A DNA stretch of 49,489 bases, taken from Bacillota bacterium. GTDB taxonomy: Bacteria; Bacillota; DTU025. This document shows positions 8,807 to 17,939 of this stretch, piece by piece; positions within the stretch are counted from its first letter, which is position 1, and each line of letters opens with the position of its first letter. Below the pieces are notes generated by a model. That model saw only the letters and a program-made list of their open reading frames with translations. It was not told the origin of the DNA and ran no database searches. The stretch is taken from positions 1 through 49,489 of the forward strand of contig JAGVTS010000077.1 in NCBI GenBank assembly GCA_019136685.1, written 5' to 3'. A program made the translations under genes and the position numbers.

Positions 8807-9895
8807 TTGGATTTTGACCGCGCTTTCGGCTCGAAATGGCGCCCGTACCCCAGGCTCGAGCATCTGTCCGGAGAGGAGTCATCGCCGGGAGGCGGTTCAT
8901 TCCGAACCGACCTGGCTGTCGAGGCCCATGAAGTGCTCAGGCAGAGCATGGGTCCGCAGATTCCGGGGGTAAGCACCAGGACAGATGAGACTGACTTCGG
9001 CTCCGTAACCCGGGTGGCGATAACCACTCCCCAGGCAGCACGGGCCCTTGGGAAAGCAATGGGCAACTACATAACCATCGACGCTCCGGAATTGCCCCTG
9101 CGCGACCGCGAACTCGAGCGCGAGGTTTCACAGGCGCTCGCGCGTGAACTGGTCGGCTTAATACGGACCAGCTTGAACAATGTGGACTTCTGGGCGGTGC
9201 CGGATTTCACCACTCTCATTTGCGGGCTGGGGAACTGGAACGCCACGCCCGATGCCATCGGCCCGCTTGTGGCCGGCAAGGTCATGGTCACGCGCCACGT
9301 GTATTCCATGACCCCACCTGAGAAGCGTGGAGGTCTGAAGTCGGTGGCGGCCATATCCCCAGGAGTCCTAGGGCTAACTGGCATAGAGACCGCTGAGGTG
9401 ATTCTGGGCGTTGTGGGACGCGTCCGGCCCAACCTCGTAATCGTGGTTGACGCCCTCGCGGCGCGTAGTGTGTCGCGGCTCGGAACCACGATTCAGCTGG
9501 GCGATACCGGGATCCAGCCGGGATCGGGGGTAGGGAACAGGAGGTTCGGGATAACTCGGGAGACCCTCGGCGTTCCCGTGATTGCCGTCGGCGTTCCGAC
9601 CGTGGTGCACGCCATGACCATCGTCGCGGATGCCCTCAACATCATGGGGCAGGCTCCGCAAGGCGCGAATCCGGAGCAGCCGGACCCGCCTCGCGGCATT
9701 CAGGACATCACGGGCGCCCCAGGGCTGCCTCCCGCGGTGAGTCAGATGCTTCAGCCCTACCTCGGCACCCTGATCATAACCCCCAAAGAAGTGGATGTTC
9801 TGGCCAAGGAGCTATCTGACGTGGTCGCCGGCGGAATCAATTACGCGCTGCATCCGGCCATAGACGAGGAGGAGATATACCAGTATCTGCAGTGA
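8807..9895 (+). CDS. gpr: Spore germination protease Gpr
   Basis: Aspartic-type endopeptidase that degrades small acid-soluble spore proteins when spores germinate; 362 aa. TTG 8807 is preferred because AGGGAGG (8791-8797) sits 9 nt upstream and because it leaves a short propeptide before RTDLAVEAHE, where family members are autoprocessed; ATG 8675 would give a 44-residue longer protein starting inside the rpsT promoter. Signature blocks follow: ALGKAMGNYITIDAP, GLGNWNATPDAIGP, VTRH, PGVLGLTGIETAE, VDALAARS, DTGIQPGSGVGN and ETLGVPVIAVGVPTVV. It is divergent from rpsT and upstream of spoIIP, the conserved order. A forespore sigma-G promoter was looked for but not recognised. Confidence 0.95.
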   Translation: MDFDRAFGSKWRPYPRLEHLSGEESSPGGGSFRTDLAVEAHEVLRQSMGPQIPGVSTRTDETDFGSVTRVAITTPQAARALGKAMGNYITIDAPELPLRDRELEREVSQALARELVGLIRTSLNNVDFWAVPDFTTLICGLGNWNATPDAIGPLVAGKVMVTRHVYSMTPPEKRGGLKSVAAISPGVLGLTGIETAEVILGVVGRVRPNLVIVVDALAARSVSRLGTTIQLGDTGIQPGSGVGNRRFGITRETLGVPVIAVGVPTVVHAMTIVADALNIMGQAPQGANPEQPDPPRGIQDITGAPGLPPAVSQMLQPYLGTLIITPKEVDVLAKELSDVVAGGINYALHPAIDEEEIYQYLQ

Positions 9896-9979
9896 CGAGC
9901 CTGCTCGAACGTGAGCTGCCCCGCGGCGAATACCGTACGCGCCCGCGGAATACAGGTGCAAAGAGAAGGGGTGGTCTCT

Positions 9980-11434
9980 TTGCTCCGGACCGCGCGGAAG
10001 GCGGGGCGCAGAACCCGGCGAGAGAGGGGCGTTGCAGCACGCGGAGCCGGCCCGCTCGGCGGTCTCTTCATCCTGTACCTGGCGATGTGCCTTGTAGCGG
10101 TAGGCCTGGCGGTACGTACCCGGATGAACGCCTCGCAGGACGCTGTGGCGGCCACGTCTCCCGGTCAGCCCGGAACCGGAACCGCCGGGCAGATTGAGGG
10201 CGCCTCACGGACTCTGCGCGACACGGTGCGTCGGGCGCTGGACCGGTTTCTCAGTCTGTTCCGGGCACGGTCGGGCGCCTCGAGCGCCGCGCCCGATGGG
10301 TCCGAGGGCGATCGCTTCGGTTCGTTTGGCTCGCGCCTGCTCAAGGCCGTACTGTTGGCCATGGGTGGGCTCGATCCTGAGGATCCGCGCACCTTCCTCC
10401 GTGCTGAGCTTCCCGGGATCCTCGGCGCGCAGCGCGACGCGGCTCTGCCGTCGCGCTCTGACAGCATGAGCCGGGGCACGCCCACCGCCGATGCACTCTC
10501 CGATACACTGTCGGGCACGCTATCGGAGTACGAGGAGCCGACGCAGGACCCGCCGGAGGCCATCCCCGCAGTGTGGGGCGGTGCACCGACGGGCGAGGCC
10601 GGTGTGGCTGGGAGCTCCTCGGCGGCAAGTGCTCAGATGTCTGTTCCGACCTCTGCCCAAGCTGTCGCAGAGGCATCCGCCAAGCCCCGCACGACCGGCA
10701 CGCAGTCTGCCAGCCCTGCACCGTCAGGCCCGCCGGCGACGTCAGCGCAGCCCCGATCGAGCAACTCAACGACGCCGACGCGCCTAGCCGCGCGTTCGGT
10801 TTCGGACACGTTGGTTCTCAGGGGATCAGCTCCAAAGGTGGCAGTCATCCACACGCACAGCTCTGAGGCGTACAGGCCGACATCAGGCGCCGACTACTGC
10901 TGGGGCAAGCCGGACGGAGTGATCAAGGTCGGCGCAGCGCTTGTAGAGGAGCTTTCCGGTAAACTTGGGGTGTCGACGGTCCACTCTTCCGCGATCCACG
11001 ATTACCCGAGCTGGACAAAGAGCTATTCAGCTGCTTACGATACCATGAAGTCCTTGATCAAGTCATACCCTAGCATCGATGCCGTGCTGGACATTCATCG
11101 TGATTCGTTGCCTGCCGGCAAGAGCAACCTGAAAACTGCCATTGTAGACGGAGAGAAAGTCGCCAGAGTGCTGTTCGTGATAACCGACGATACTTCGGGC
11201 CTTGCTCACCCTAACTGGAGGAGAAACTACGAGTTCGCTCTGAAACTCTCCGCCCAGCTTGAATCGATGTATCCCGGGGTCACCCGTGGAGTGGCTATTC
11301 ACAAGCATGCGCGTTTCAACCAACACCTGCATGATAAGGCAATAATAGCTGAGATAGGAGGGACCGGCAATACCATCGAAGAGGCAAACAGGGCCGCCCG
11401 ACTTGTCGCCCGGGCCCTTGCCCGAGTCATCTAG
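9980..11434 (+). CDS. spoIIP: Stage II sporulation protein P (peptidoglycan hydrolase)
   Basis: Cell-wall amidase/endopeptidase that works with SpoIID and SpoIIM in engulfment. TTG 9980 is preferred: AAGGGGTGGTCTC (9967-9979), very like the 16S complement, precedes it; GTG 9956 is possible. The 484-aa product has a basic N-terminus, one membrane anchor (GGLFILYLAMCLVAVGLAV), then about 240 residues rich in Ser, Ala, Pro and Thr, then the SpoIIP catalytic domain with VIHTHSSEAYRP, DIHRDS, and IHKHARFNQHLHDKA near the end. The low-complexity spacer makes it longer than the usual roughly 400 aa. It lies just after gpr, as in Bacilli. Confidence 0.93.
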   Translation: MLRTARKAGRRTRRERGVAARGAGPLGGLFILYLAMCLVAVGLAVRTRMNASQDAVAATSPGQPGTGTAGQIEGASRTLRDTVRRALDRFLSLFRARSGASSAAPDGSEGDRFGSFGSRLLKAVLLAMGGLDPEDPRTFLRAELPGILGAQRDAALPSRSDSMSRGTPTADALSDTLSGTLSEYEEPTQDPPEAIPAVWGGAPTGEAGVAGSSSAASAQMSVPTSAQAVAEASAKPRTTGTQSASPAPSGPPATSAQPRSSNSTTPTRLAARSVSDTLVLRGSAPKVAVIHTHSSEAYRPTSGADYCWGKPDGVIKVGAALVEELSGKLGVSTVHSSAIHDYPSWTKSYSAAYDTMKSLIKSYPSIDAVLDIHRDSLPAGKSNLKTAIVDGEKVARVLFVITDDTSGLAHPNWRRNYEFALKLSAQLESMYPGVTRGVAIHKHARFNQHLHDKAIIAEIGGTGNTIEEANRAARLVARALARVI

Positions 11435-11492
11435 ACGCCTGAGAGGTCCTCGGCGTGCCCGAAGGGGCGCCGGCGCTGCCGGAGCGGTAGCG

Positions 11493-11690
11493 ATGATCCT
11501 GATCGGCCTGGCATTTGTCGTGATCACCGCGCTTGGGACAAGCCTCGCCGGTCGGTCAGCCGCCCGCCTTGCCGGCGCCGCCGGCCCGTGGTCGACCGTG
11601 AGCGCATCCACACTTAGCCCCGCAGCCCGTGGAATTCGAGTGGAAGTGTTCGGTCGCTCGATCCGCATAGAGATCGAGACTGCTCAATAG
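11493..11690 (+). CDS. Small single-span membrane protein, positional equivalent of YqxA
   Basis: 65-aa predicted protein from ATG 11493, with GGAG 8 nt upstream; an in-frame TTG at 11403 would overlap the end of spoIIP and add 30 Arg/Gly/Ala-rich residues. The N-terminus [19 protein letters not shown] is one membrane helix. The C-terminus [19 protein letters not shown] alternates charged and hydrophobic residues like a short beta hairpin. Bacillus has yqxA (DUF3679, also a small membrane protein) between spoIIP and lepA; the position matches but I cannot confirm sequence homology. Function unknown. Confidence 0.55.
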   Translation: MILIGLAFVVITALGTSLAGRSAARLAGAAGPWSTVSASTLSPAARGIRVEVFGRSIRIEIETAQ

Positions 11691-11742
11691 TCCTACCCGC
11701 TTCCGGGGCGCCAGACGAGGTCCGCCCAGGAGGTGTGGTATA

Positions 11743-13596
11743 ATGCGACTTGGGATGCTCCCGATTTTCTCGGACGCTGAGGTGTACATGGACATCGATA
11801 TCCAGTCTATCAGGAACTTCTGTATCATAGCCCACATAGACCACGGGAAGTCGACTCTCGCCGACCGGATTCTCGAACTCACCGGCTCTATCGACAAACG
11901 CGACATGACCAGCCAGGTCCTGGACAAGATGGACCTTGAGCGCGAGCGAGGCATCACCATTAAGCTGAAGCCGGTGCGCATCGACTACTCAAGCCCGCGA
12001 GGCGGCGACTACATTCTCAATCTGATCGACACTCCAGGGCATGTGGACTTTACCTATGAGGTGTCGCGCTCCCTTGCGGCATGCGAGGGCGCCATCCTTG
12101 TTGTGGACGCGACCCAGGGTGTGCAGGCGCAGACCCTGGCCAATCTGTATCTTGCCATCGACAATGGGCTGGAGATTGTGCCCGTTGTGAACAAGATCGA
12201 CCTTCCCAACGCAGATCCGGAGCGTGTCCGTGCCGAGCTGGTGGATCTCCTGGGCGTGGCGCCGTCCGAGGTGCTGATGACCAGCGCCAAGACGGGGCTT
12301 GGGGTTGAGGACGTGCTGGAGGCGGTCGTTAGCGTAGTTCCGCCACCCATCGGCGACGACGAGGCCCCGCTGCGAGCGCTGATATTCGACTCTCACTTCG
12401 ATTCCTACCGCGGCGTGATAGCGCACATCCGCGTGTTCGACGGGACGGTCGAGCCGGGTGACATGGTCAAGATGATGAGTTCGGGCAAGCGGTACGACGT
12501 GACCGAAGTCGGCGTGTTTCGCCCTGACATGCAGCCTGCCGGGCGTCTGGGCCCCGGCGAGGTGGGATTCATCGTTGGCCAGATCAAACAGGTGGGAGAT
12601 GCGCCTGTGGGCGATACGATCACGTCGGCGAGCCGCCCGGCCAGTGACCCACTTCCTGGCTATAGACCGGCCAACCCCATGGTGTACTCTGGCCTGTACC
12701 CTGTCGAGGCCGCCGTGTACGGTGACCTTCGCGACGCCTTGGAGAAGCTCAGACTCAACGACGCGTCGATCTCATTTGAGCCTGAAACCTCCGTTGCCCT
12801 GGGATTCGGGTTCCGCTGCGGTTTTCTCGGGCTGCTGCACCTGGAGATAGTCCAGGAAAGGCTGGAGCGCGAGTACGGGCTGGATCTGATAACTACTGCT
12901 CCTTCGGTCATGTACCGAGTGACCGAAACCTCCGGCGCCTCCTATCTTGTGGATAACCCGGCCAACCTGCCGCCTTCCAACAGGATCGAAGTCATCGAGG
13001 AACCCTACGTGAGGGCCACCGTCTTCGTGCCGTCCGATTTCATCGGCCAGGTGATGGACTTGGTGGCGGAGAGGCGAGGGGTGATGCATGACATGGAGTT
13101 TGTCAGCCCCACCAGGGTGAGAGGCACGTACGACATGCCTCTCGCTGAGATACTGTATGATTTCTTCGATAAGCTCAAGTCGAGGACGCGCGGGTACGCG
13201 TCTCTTGACTATGAGTTCCTGGAGTACCGGCCGTCGAACCTTGTGAAGCTGGACATCATGGTGAACGGCAAGCCCGTCGACGCCCTATCCGCGATTGTGC
13301 ACTCTCAGTTCGCCGAGAGGCGCGGCCGGGCCTTGGCGGAGCGATTGCGCAAGTTGATACCGCGTCAGCTGTTCGACGTGCCGATTCAGGCGGCCATAGG
13401 CGCCCGCATCATAGCCCGCGAGACCGTCAAGGCCACGCGCAAGGATGTGCTGGCCAAATGTTACGGAGGCGACATATCCCGCAAGCGGAAGCTCCTCGAA
13501 AAGCAGAAAGAGGGCAAACGCCGCATGAAGCAGTTCGGACAAGTGGAGATACCGCAGGAGGCCTTCATGGCCGTGCTGGGATCTGACGATGAGTAG
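11743..13596 (+). CDS. lepA: Elongation factor 4 (back-translocating GTPase LepA)
   Basis: Ribosome-bound translational GTPase; 617 aa from ATG 11743, which has AGGAGGTG 7 nt upstream. The alternative ATG 11788 (GAGGTG upstream) gives a family-typical N-terminus too, and TATAAT with a TG extension at 11739-11744 could be a promoter favouring it. G motifs are clear: [26 protein letters not shown] and [10 protein letters not shown]. The C-terminus carries the LepA-specific stretch [20 protein letters not shown] and ends [17 protein letters not shown]. It lies between the spoIIP cluster and hemW, the standard order. Confidence 0.97.
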   Translation: MRLGMLPIFSDAEVYMDIDIQSIRNFCIIAHIDHGKSTLADRILELTGSIDKRDMTSQVLDKMDLERERGITIKLKPVRIDYSSPRGGDYILNLIDTPGHVDFTYEVSRSLAACEGAILVVDATQGVQAQTLANLYLAIDNGLEIVPVVNKIDLPNADPERVRAELVDLLGVAPSEVLMTSAKTGLGVEDVLEAVVSVVPPPIGDDEAPLRALIFDSHFDSYRGVIAHIRVFDGTVEPGDMVKMMSSGKRYDVTEVGVFRPDMQPAGRLGPGEVGFIVGQIKQVGDAPVGDTITSASRPASDPLPGYRPANPMVYSGLYPVEAAVYGDLRDALEKLRLNDASISFEPETSVALGFGFRCGFLGLLHLEIVQERLEREYGLDLITTAPSVMYRVTETSGASYLVDNPANLPPSNRIEVIEEPYVRATVFVPSDFIGQVMDLVAERRGVMHDMEFVSPTRVRGTYDMPLAEILYDFFDKLKSRTRGYASLDYEFLEYRPSNLVKLDIMVNGKPVDALSAIVHSQFAERRGRALAERLRKLIPRQLFDVPIQAAIGARIIARETVKATRKDVLAKCYGGDISRKRKLLEKQKEGKRRMKQFGQVEIPQEAFMAVLGSDDE

Positions 13597-13608
13597 GTGT
13601 GGTAGGCC

Positions 13609-14865
13609 ATGGGCGGAGTGTACGTGCACATACCTTTCTGCGTGCAAAAGTGCGCATACTGCGATTTCGTGTCGTACTCGGCGCCGGACATCGAGTCGCT
13701 GGCGCCCGCCTATCTCGGCGCAGTCCTTGGCGAACTCCGACTGAGGCAGGACGAGCTTTGTAGCGTTGCCCCCATCAACACGGTGTACATCGGAGGCGGC
13801 ACTCCAACCTGCGTGCCGCCGCGCCTGCTTGGAGCGTTTCTGGAGGAACTGCTTCGGGCCGTTCGTGCGGCGAGTGTGGACACTGACCGTATCAGGCCGG
13901 CTGATGATATTGAGGTGACTGTGGAGGCCAACCCCGGAACCGTGGATCGTGCAGGCCTTGCCGAGCTACGTGCGGCCGGAGCGAATCGATTGTCCTTGGG
14001 CTTCCAGTCGCTGGCCGACCATGAGCTCGTCGCTCTTGGACGCATACACTCCGCCCAAGACTGCCTGCGAGCCTATGCCGACACCCGCGCGGCAGGCTTC
14101 GGCAACATGGGCGTAGATCTCATACTGGGAGCCCCCGGCCAGACCCACGCCTCGCTGGCCAGCACGGCCGCCGCGGTAATCGATCTCGAGCCCGAGCATG
14201 TATCCGCCTATTGCCTATCGCTGGAGCCGGGCACGCCGCTTGCCGATGCTGTCGATGCCGGGGTAGTGAGCGTGCCTGACGACGATGCGGTTGCCGATCT
14301 ATACGACTCGTTTGTGGCGCGCATGGCCGCCTCGGCCTATGCGCGTTACGAGATATCCAACTTCGCCCGAACTGGCTTCGAAAGCCGGCATAACGTTGGC
14401 TATTGGCGCAACGGAGAGTACATAGGCCTGGGAGCCGCCGCGCATTCGCATGTGCGCGTCCGCTCTGCTGCACCAGTGCCGGCTTCAGCCTCTCCCGAGT
14501 GCGCTGAGCTCGCGCCGGCGTCAGGCGGCGGAATTCGATCCTGGAACACCCCGCTGGTCAAGGAATACATTGATGTCGTCACGCACGGTGATTTACCTGT
14601 GGCCGGTCACGAAGTGCGCACTGCGCACGAAGAAGCCCGGGACGCCCTGATGGTGGGCCTTAGAATGTCGGCAGGCATAGACCTCGGTGCATTGTCGCAG
14701 GAGTACGGCGTCGACCTTGCGGGCGAGTACGGGGAGCGCTTCCGACAGCTCGCCGGGTGCGGCCTGGTGGAAGTCGTCGATTCGGGACCGTATCGGGGCC
14801 CGCGCATACGCCTCACGCCTGGCGCGTTCTTGCTGGCGAACAGAGTCTTCGTCGAATGCGTCTAG
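13609..14865 (+). CDS. hemW: Radical SAM heme chaperone HemW (HemN-like)
   Basis: 418-aa radical SAM protein. The N-terminus YVHIPFCVQKCAYCDF contains the CxxxCxxC cluster motif from residue 11, followed by IGGGTPT and later GVDLILGAPGQT and SAYCLSLEPGTPL. These features match HemW, a heme-binding chaperone historically annotated as oxygen-independent coproporphyrinogen oxidase; the real HemN has a longer N-terminus. ATG 13609 follows AGTAGGTGTGG and lies 12 bp after lepA. A 20-residue Ala/Pro/Ser-rich insert (around SAAPVPASASPE) interrupts the C-terminal half. After this gene the conserved cluster is broken by an 817-bp gap before hrcA. Confidence 0.92.
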   Translation: MGGVYVHIPFCVQKCAYCDFVSYSAPDIESLAPAYLGAVLGELRLRQDELCSVAPINTVYIGGGTPTCVPPRLLGAFLEELLRAVRAASVDTDRIRPADDIEVTVEANPGTVDRAGLAELRAAGANRLSLGFQSLADHELVALGRIHSAQDCLRAYADTRAAGFGNMGVDLILGAPGQTHASLASTAAAVIDLEPEHVSAYCLSLEPGTPLADAVDAGVVSVPDDDAVADLYDSFVARMAASAYARYEISNFARTGFESRHNVGYWRNGEYIGLGAAAHSHVRVRSAAPVPASASPECAELAPASGGGIRSWNTPLVKEYIDVVTHGDLPVAGHEVRTAHEEARDALMVGLRMSAGIDLGALSQEYGVDLAGEYGERFRQLAGCGLVEVVDSGPYRGPRIRLTPGAFLLANRVFVECV

Positions 14866-15065
14866 GTAGTTCCTGCCGTTTTCCGCACAGACGCCTGCAA
14901 ACCGACACAGGATGGCCGGAGAAGGTGTCCGGTAGGGCGCAGGATCCGATCATCGACGATCTCCCGCCCCCCATACTCGAAGGCGCCAGTATCGATGAAA
15001 GCGGCCTTGCGCAGGCATTTCGGCGAAATCGCGTTTACCAGGGGATCAGTGGACCGCTAGTAATA

Positions 15066-15366
15066 TGACACGGTTTTTGAGCGTACCTTCCCAGATGTGA
15101 CACGGTTTTGACGGGAAGGGGATGAAAACCGGGCTCTTGTGGAGGTTTCTGGCAAACCAGGGGGCGTCAGAGGCCCTCCCCGGGGATATTCCGAAGATAC
15201 TCCGGGGGCACACGAGCGCATCCACATTATGTAACCCGTGTCTGCCTGCGGATTTGATGATGGTGTGGCTCCGCAAGAATGAGGCGCCGCAAGCGGCGCG
15301 AATTCACAAAACTCGTACCTGTTCAACCGTGCTGGATCCGAAAAGGTTCGGCGAAAAACCGTCTCA
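15066..15366. mobile_element. Non-autonomous mobile-element remnant (MITE-like) with two-tier inverted ends
   Basis: The left end has two copies of a GACACGGTTTTGAC-like motif starting at 15067 and 15099, 32 bp apart. The right end, read on the - strand, has GAGACGGTTTTTC (15365 to 15353) and AGCACGGTTGAAC (15333 to 15321), also exactly 32 bp apart. The outer repeats match at about 22 of 29 positions, and the element begins TG and ends CA. Repeated motifs at both ends with fixed spacing are typical of transposase-binding sites and resemble IS21-family ends. No transposase gene is inside and no clear target duplication is visible, so it is best read as an internally deleted derivative. The family assignment is tentative. 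Confidence 0.5.
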
Positions 15367-15519
15367 GAAATGAGCAGGACACCGTACCGCATATGGCATA
15401 ACGCTGCCGCATGCCCGAAGGCCCGCGGGCGGGACTTGGCGCCTGCCCATGAATGCATGGCCCCACGAAACCTAACCCGGTTTGAGCTGGGGCATGGTCG
15501 CAGCGCGGTCGTCAGAATC

Positions 15520-15548
15520 TTGACATGGACGGGGTGGAGTGCTATGTT
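15520..15548 (+). promoter_or_regulatory. SigA promoter of the hrcA-dnaJ operon
   Basis: TTGACA (15520-15525), a 17-nt spacer and TATGTT (15543-15548). The predicted transcription start near 15555 falls inside the CIRCE element, the usual arrangement for HrcA control. Confidence 0.85.
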
Positions 15549-15552
15549 TTCA

Positions 15553-15579
15553 TTAGCACTCCCAGCCTACGAGTGCTAA
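15553..15579 (+). promoter_or_regulatory. CIRCE operator (HrcA binding site)
   Basis: Perfect TTAGCACTC, 9-nt spacer, GAGTGCTAA, the textbook CIRCE inverted repeat. It lies immediately downstream of the promoter -10 and 103 bp before hrcA, so HrcA represses its own operon together with dnaJ under non-stress conditions. Confidence 0.97.
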
Positions 15580-15682
15580 CGTTGGTTTGCTCATGCAGGC
15601 TTCCGACACCGCCCAGGCGATGAGCACGAGGAATCCGGCGAGGGCGAGGAGGGCTGCAGGAGCGAATAAGGGGTGAGAAGCG

Positions 15683-16744
15683 ATGGCGGAGAACATGGCA
15701 GACCGCAAGAAGGCGATTCTTCGAGCGGTGACCGATGACTACATCACAACAGCGGAGCCGGTGGGTTCGAGAACCATCGCGCGGAAGTACGGACTCGGGG
15801 TAAGCTCAGCTACCATCCGCAACGAGATGGCGGACCTCGAAGATGAAGGCTATCTCGAGCAACCACATGCATCCGCAGGCCGCATTCCTTCCGACAAGGG
15901 CTACCGGTTCTACGTGGATACTCTCATGACCGGGCGGGATCTGACCGGGCACGAGGAGAAGCGCATCAGGGCCGAATACGAGAGACGGCGGGATGAGATC
16001 CGCGCCCTCATCAGAACCACCGCCAAGATGCTGGGAGACATATCCCAGTGCGCTTCGGTGGTAGTGGGGCCTACGGTAAGGACGGCCGAGATACGCCACA
16101 TTCAGCTGGTTCCGATCAGCTCCGAGACGGTTCTCGTTCTGGTGGTGACCAATTCAGGCCTAGTTGAGCACCGTGTGCTTTCGATAGAACACGCAATGCA
16201 CCCGTCTGACCTAGATAGGATATCGCGCATTCTCAACAACAGGCTTCGCGGAAGCACGCTTGCGCAGATGCACGGAGCAGCGCTGCGCGAGATTCAGGCG
16301 GAGCTCTCAGCTTATGCGACGTTCCTGGATCAAATGTTCGAGCTGCTACTTTCGGCGATGCATTCGTCAGATGAGGAACGGGTATATGTCGATGGGCTGA
16401 TGCAGTTGCTGGCGCAGCCGGAGTTCAAGGATGTGGGCCGCGCTCGGCCTGTGTTGGAGTTCCTCGAATCAGATGACCTGGTGCTCCGGGCGCTAACCGC
16501 TGTAGGTTCGCGCGGCCTTGGGGCAACGGTGGTCACCATCGGTTCCGAAAACGTCATGAATGAACTGCAGTCATGCAGTGTGATCAGTGCGCCGTACGGT
16601 GTCGCTGGCAGAGTAGTAGGCGCCGTCGCCGTTGTGGGTCCCACGCGATTGGACTACTCGATGGTGACCGCGCTGGTGGGGTACATGGCCGAGGGTCTGT
16701 CGGACATACTCGCCCGACTGGACTCTTGCGAATCTGGCGAATGA
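15683..16744 (+). CDS. hrcA: Heat-inducible transcription repressor HrcA
   Basis: 353-aa repressor of class I heat-shock genes. ATG 15683 follows AAGGGGTGAGAAG. The N-terminal winged helix contains [25 protein letters not shown] and [22 protein letters not shown], followed by [16 protein letters not shown], which is highly conserved in HrcA. The C-terminal dimerisation and GAF-like part ends with [21 protein letters not shown] and [19 protein letters not shown] perfect CIRCE site lies upstream. Downstream is dnaJ after only 4 bp, with no grpE or dnaK between, unlike the usual hrcA-grpE-dnaK-dnaJ order. Confidence 0.97.
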   Translation: MAENMADRKKAILRAVTDDYITTAEPVGSRTIARKYGLGVSSATIRNEMADLEDEGYLEQPHASAGRIPSDKGYRFYVDTLMTGRDLTGHEEKRIRAEYERRRDEIRALIRTTAKMLGDISQCASVVVGPTVRTAEIRHIQLVPISSETVLVLVVTNSGLVEHRVLSIEHAMHPSDLDRISRILNNRLRGSTLAQMHGAALREIQAELSAYATFLDQMFELLLSAMHSSDEERVYVDGLMQLLAQPEFKDVGRARPVLEFLESDDLVLRALTAVGSRGLGATVVTIGSENVMNELQSCSVISAPYGVAGRVVGAVAVVGPTRLDYSMVTALVGYMAEGLSDILARLDSCESGE

Positions 16745-16748
16745 GGCG

Positions 16749-17894
16749 GTGTTGGCGACGGCGACGCGTGACTATTACGACGTACTCGGAGTGGAACGGA
16801 ACGCATCGGAGGCAGACATAAAGAAGGCCTACTGGGATCTGGCCCGCAAGTACCATCCGGATGTGAACCCCGACGACCCTTCAGCCGAGTCGAAGTTCAA
16901 GGAGATAAACGAAGCTTATCAGGTGCTTTCCGATGAGGACAAGCGCGCGAGATACGATAGGTTTGGACCGGAAAACGGAGCAGGGGCCGGGGGAGGTTGG
17001 TCTCCCGATTTCGGGGGTTTCGACCCATTCGGCAGCATATTCGATGCATTTTTCGGCGACAGTCCGTTCAGCCGATCCGCCCGTTCAGGCCCGGCGCGCG
17101 GTCACGATCTCAAGCAATCTGTTGAGATAACGCTGGAAGAGGCAGTGGCAGGCGTCGCGAAGACGGTGCGCGTGGATCGTATGGGCATGTGTAAGTCATG
17201 CGGCGGCGAGGGTACGCGCCCGGGCACGTCCAGGACGACGTGCCCCGAGTGCGGTGGGCGAGGCCAGGTACAGTCTGTGAGCAGCACTCCGTTTGGGATG
17301 TTTACGCGGGTTACTACATGCCCGCGCTGCAACGGCGAAGGCAGGATCATCGAGAGCCCGTGCGAAGAGTGCCGGGGCGCAGGGCACGTGCGCGAAACCG
17401 TCCGCCTTGAGGTGGAGGTGCCCGCCGGAGTGGACACCGGGGCCAGGATTCGTGTACGAGGCGAGGGCGATGCGGGCACGTTCGGCGGTCCACCGGGTGA
17501 CCTATGGGTGTACATCACGGTCTTGCCCCACTCGCGGTTCGAGCGCGACGGCAATGACCTGCGCATAGAGGTCCCCATATCATTTGCCCAGGCAGCCCTG
17601 GGCGATGAACTGACCATACAGGCCATCGATGGCGTCGACGTGAAGGTGAAGGTGCCTGCCGGCGCTCAGAGCGGCGACGAATACCGTGTGCGCGGACGCG
17701 GAGTGCCATCGCTGCGCGGGTTCGGCAAGGGGGACATGATCGTTCGGGTTACAGTGGTGACACCCACACGCCTCAGTGCCAGGGAAAGGGAGCTTTTCCA
17801 GGAGCTTGCCGAGCTGCAGCCGGGCGGCGCGCGGCCCAGCGGCGGCAGGAAGAAGAAGCGCCAAGGCCTGTTCGGCCGGGCTAGACAGGTGTGA
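16749..17894 (+). CDS. dnaJ: Chaperone protein DnaJ
   Basis: Type I Hsp40 co-chaperone, 381 aa, starting at GTG 16749 (TTG 16752 is equally possible) directly after hrcA. The J domain begins [21 protein letters not shown] with the essential HPD in KYHPDVNP. A Gly/Phe region follows ([15 protein letters not shown]). Four zinc-binding CxxCxGxG repeats appear as [24 protein letters not shown] and CEECRGAG, and the C-terminal substrate-binding domains include [22 protein letters not shown]. It needs DnaK and GrpE as partners; neither gene is in this operon or elsewhere in the window. Confidence 0.97.
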   Translation: MLATATRDYYDVLGVERNASEADIKKAYWDLARKYHPDVNPDDPSAESKFKEINEAYQVLSDEDKRARYDRFGPENGAGAGGGWSPDFGGFDPFGSIFDAFFGDSPFSRSARSGPARGHDLKQSVEITLEEAVAGVAKTVRVDRMGMCKSCGGEGTRPGTSRTTCPECGGRGQVQSVSSTPFGMFTRVTTCPRCNGEGRIIESPCEECRGAGHVRETVRLEVEVPAGVDTGARIRVRGEGDAGTFGGPPGDLWVYITVLPHSRFERDGNDLRIEVPISFAQAALGDELTIQAIDGVDVKVKVPAGAQSGDEYRVRGRGVPSLRGFGKGDMIVRVTVVTPTRLSARERELFQELAELQPGGARPSGGRKKKRQGLFGRARQV

Positions 17895-17939
17895 CGCGTG
17901 GAGGCATGCAGGCGGGATCGAAAGGGATGAGGTGACGGG

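Larger units (their letters stand above)
14866..15682 (+). other. 817-bp gene-free interval between hemW and hrcA
   Basis: No convincing gene. Positions 14866-15065 are open in one frame for about 65 codons that continue from within hemW in another frame and show no family I recognise. Positions 15066-15366 form a mobile-element remnant (separate entry). Positions 15367-15519 show nothing. The right end holds a SigA promoter (15520-15548) and a perfect CIRCE operator (15553-15579), followed by an untranslated leader of about 100 nt to hrcA. Confidence 0.7.

Noticed and set aside
14866-15373. Short open frames in the hemW-hrcA gap (for example 15122-15373 behind GGGAAGGGG)
   Set aside because: No family resemblance, and the frame ends inside the right terminal repeat of the mobile-element remnant.
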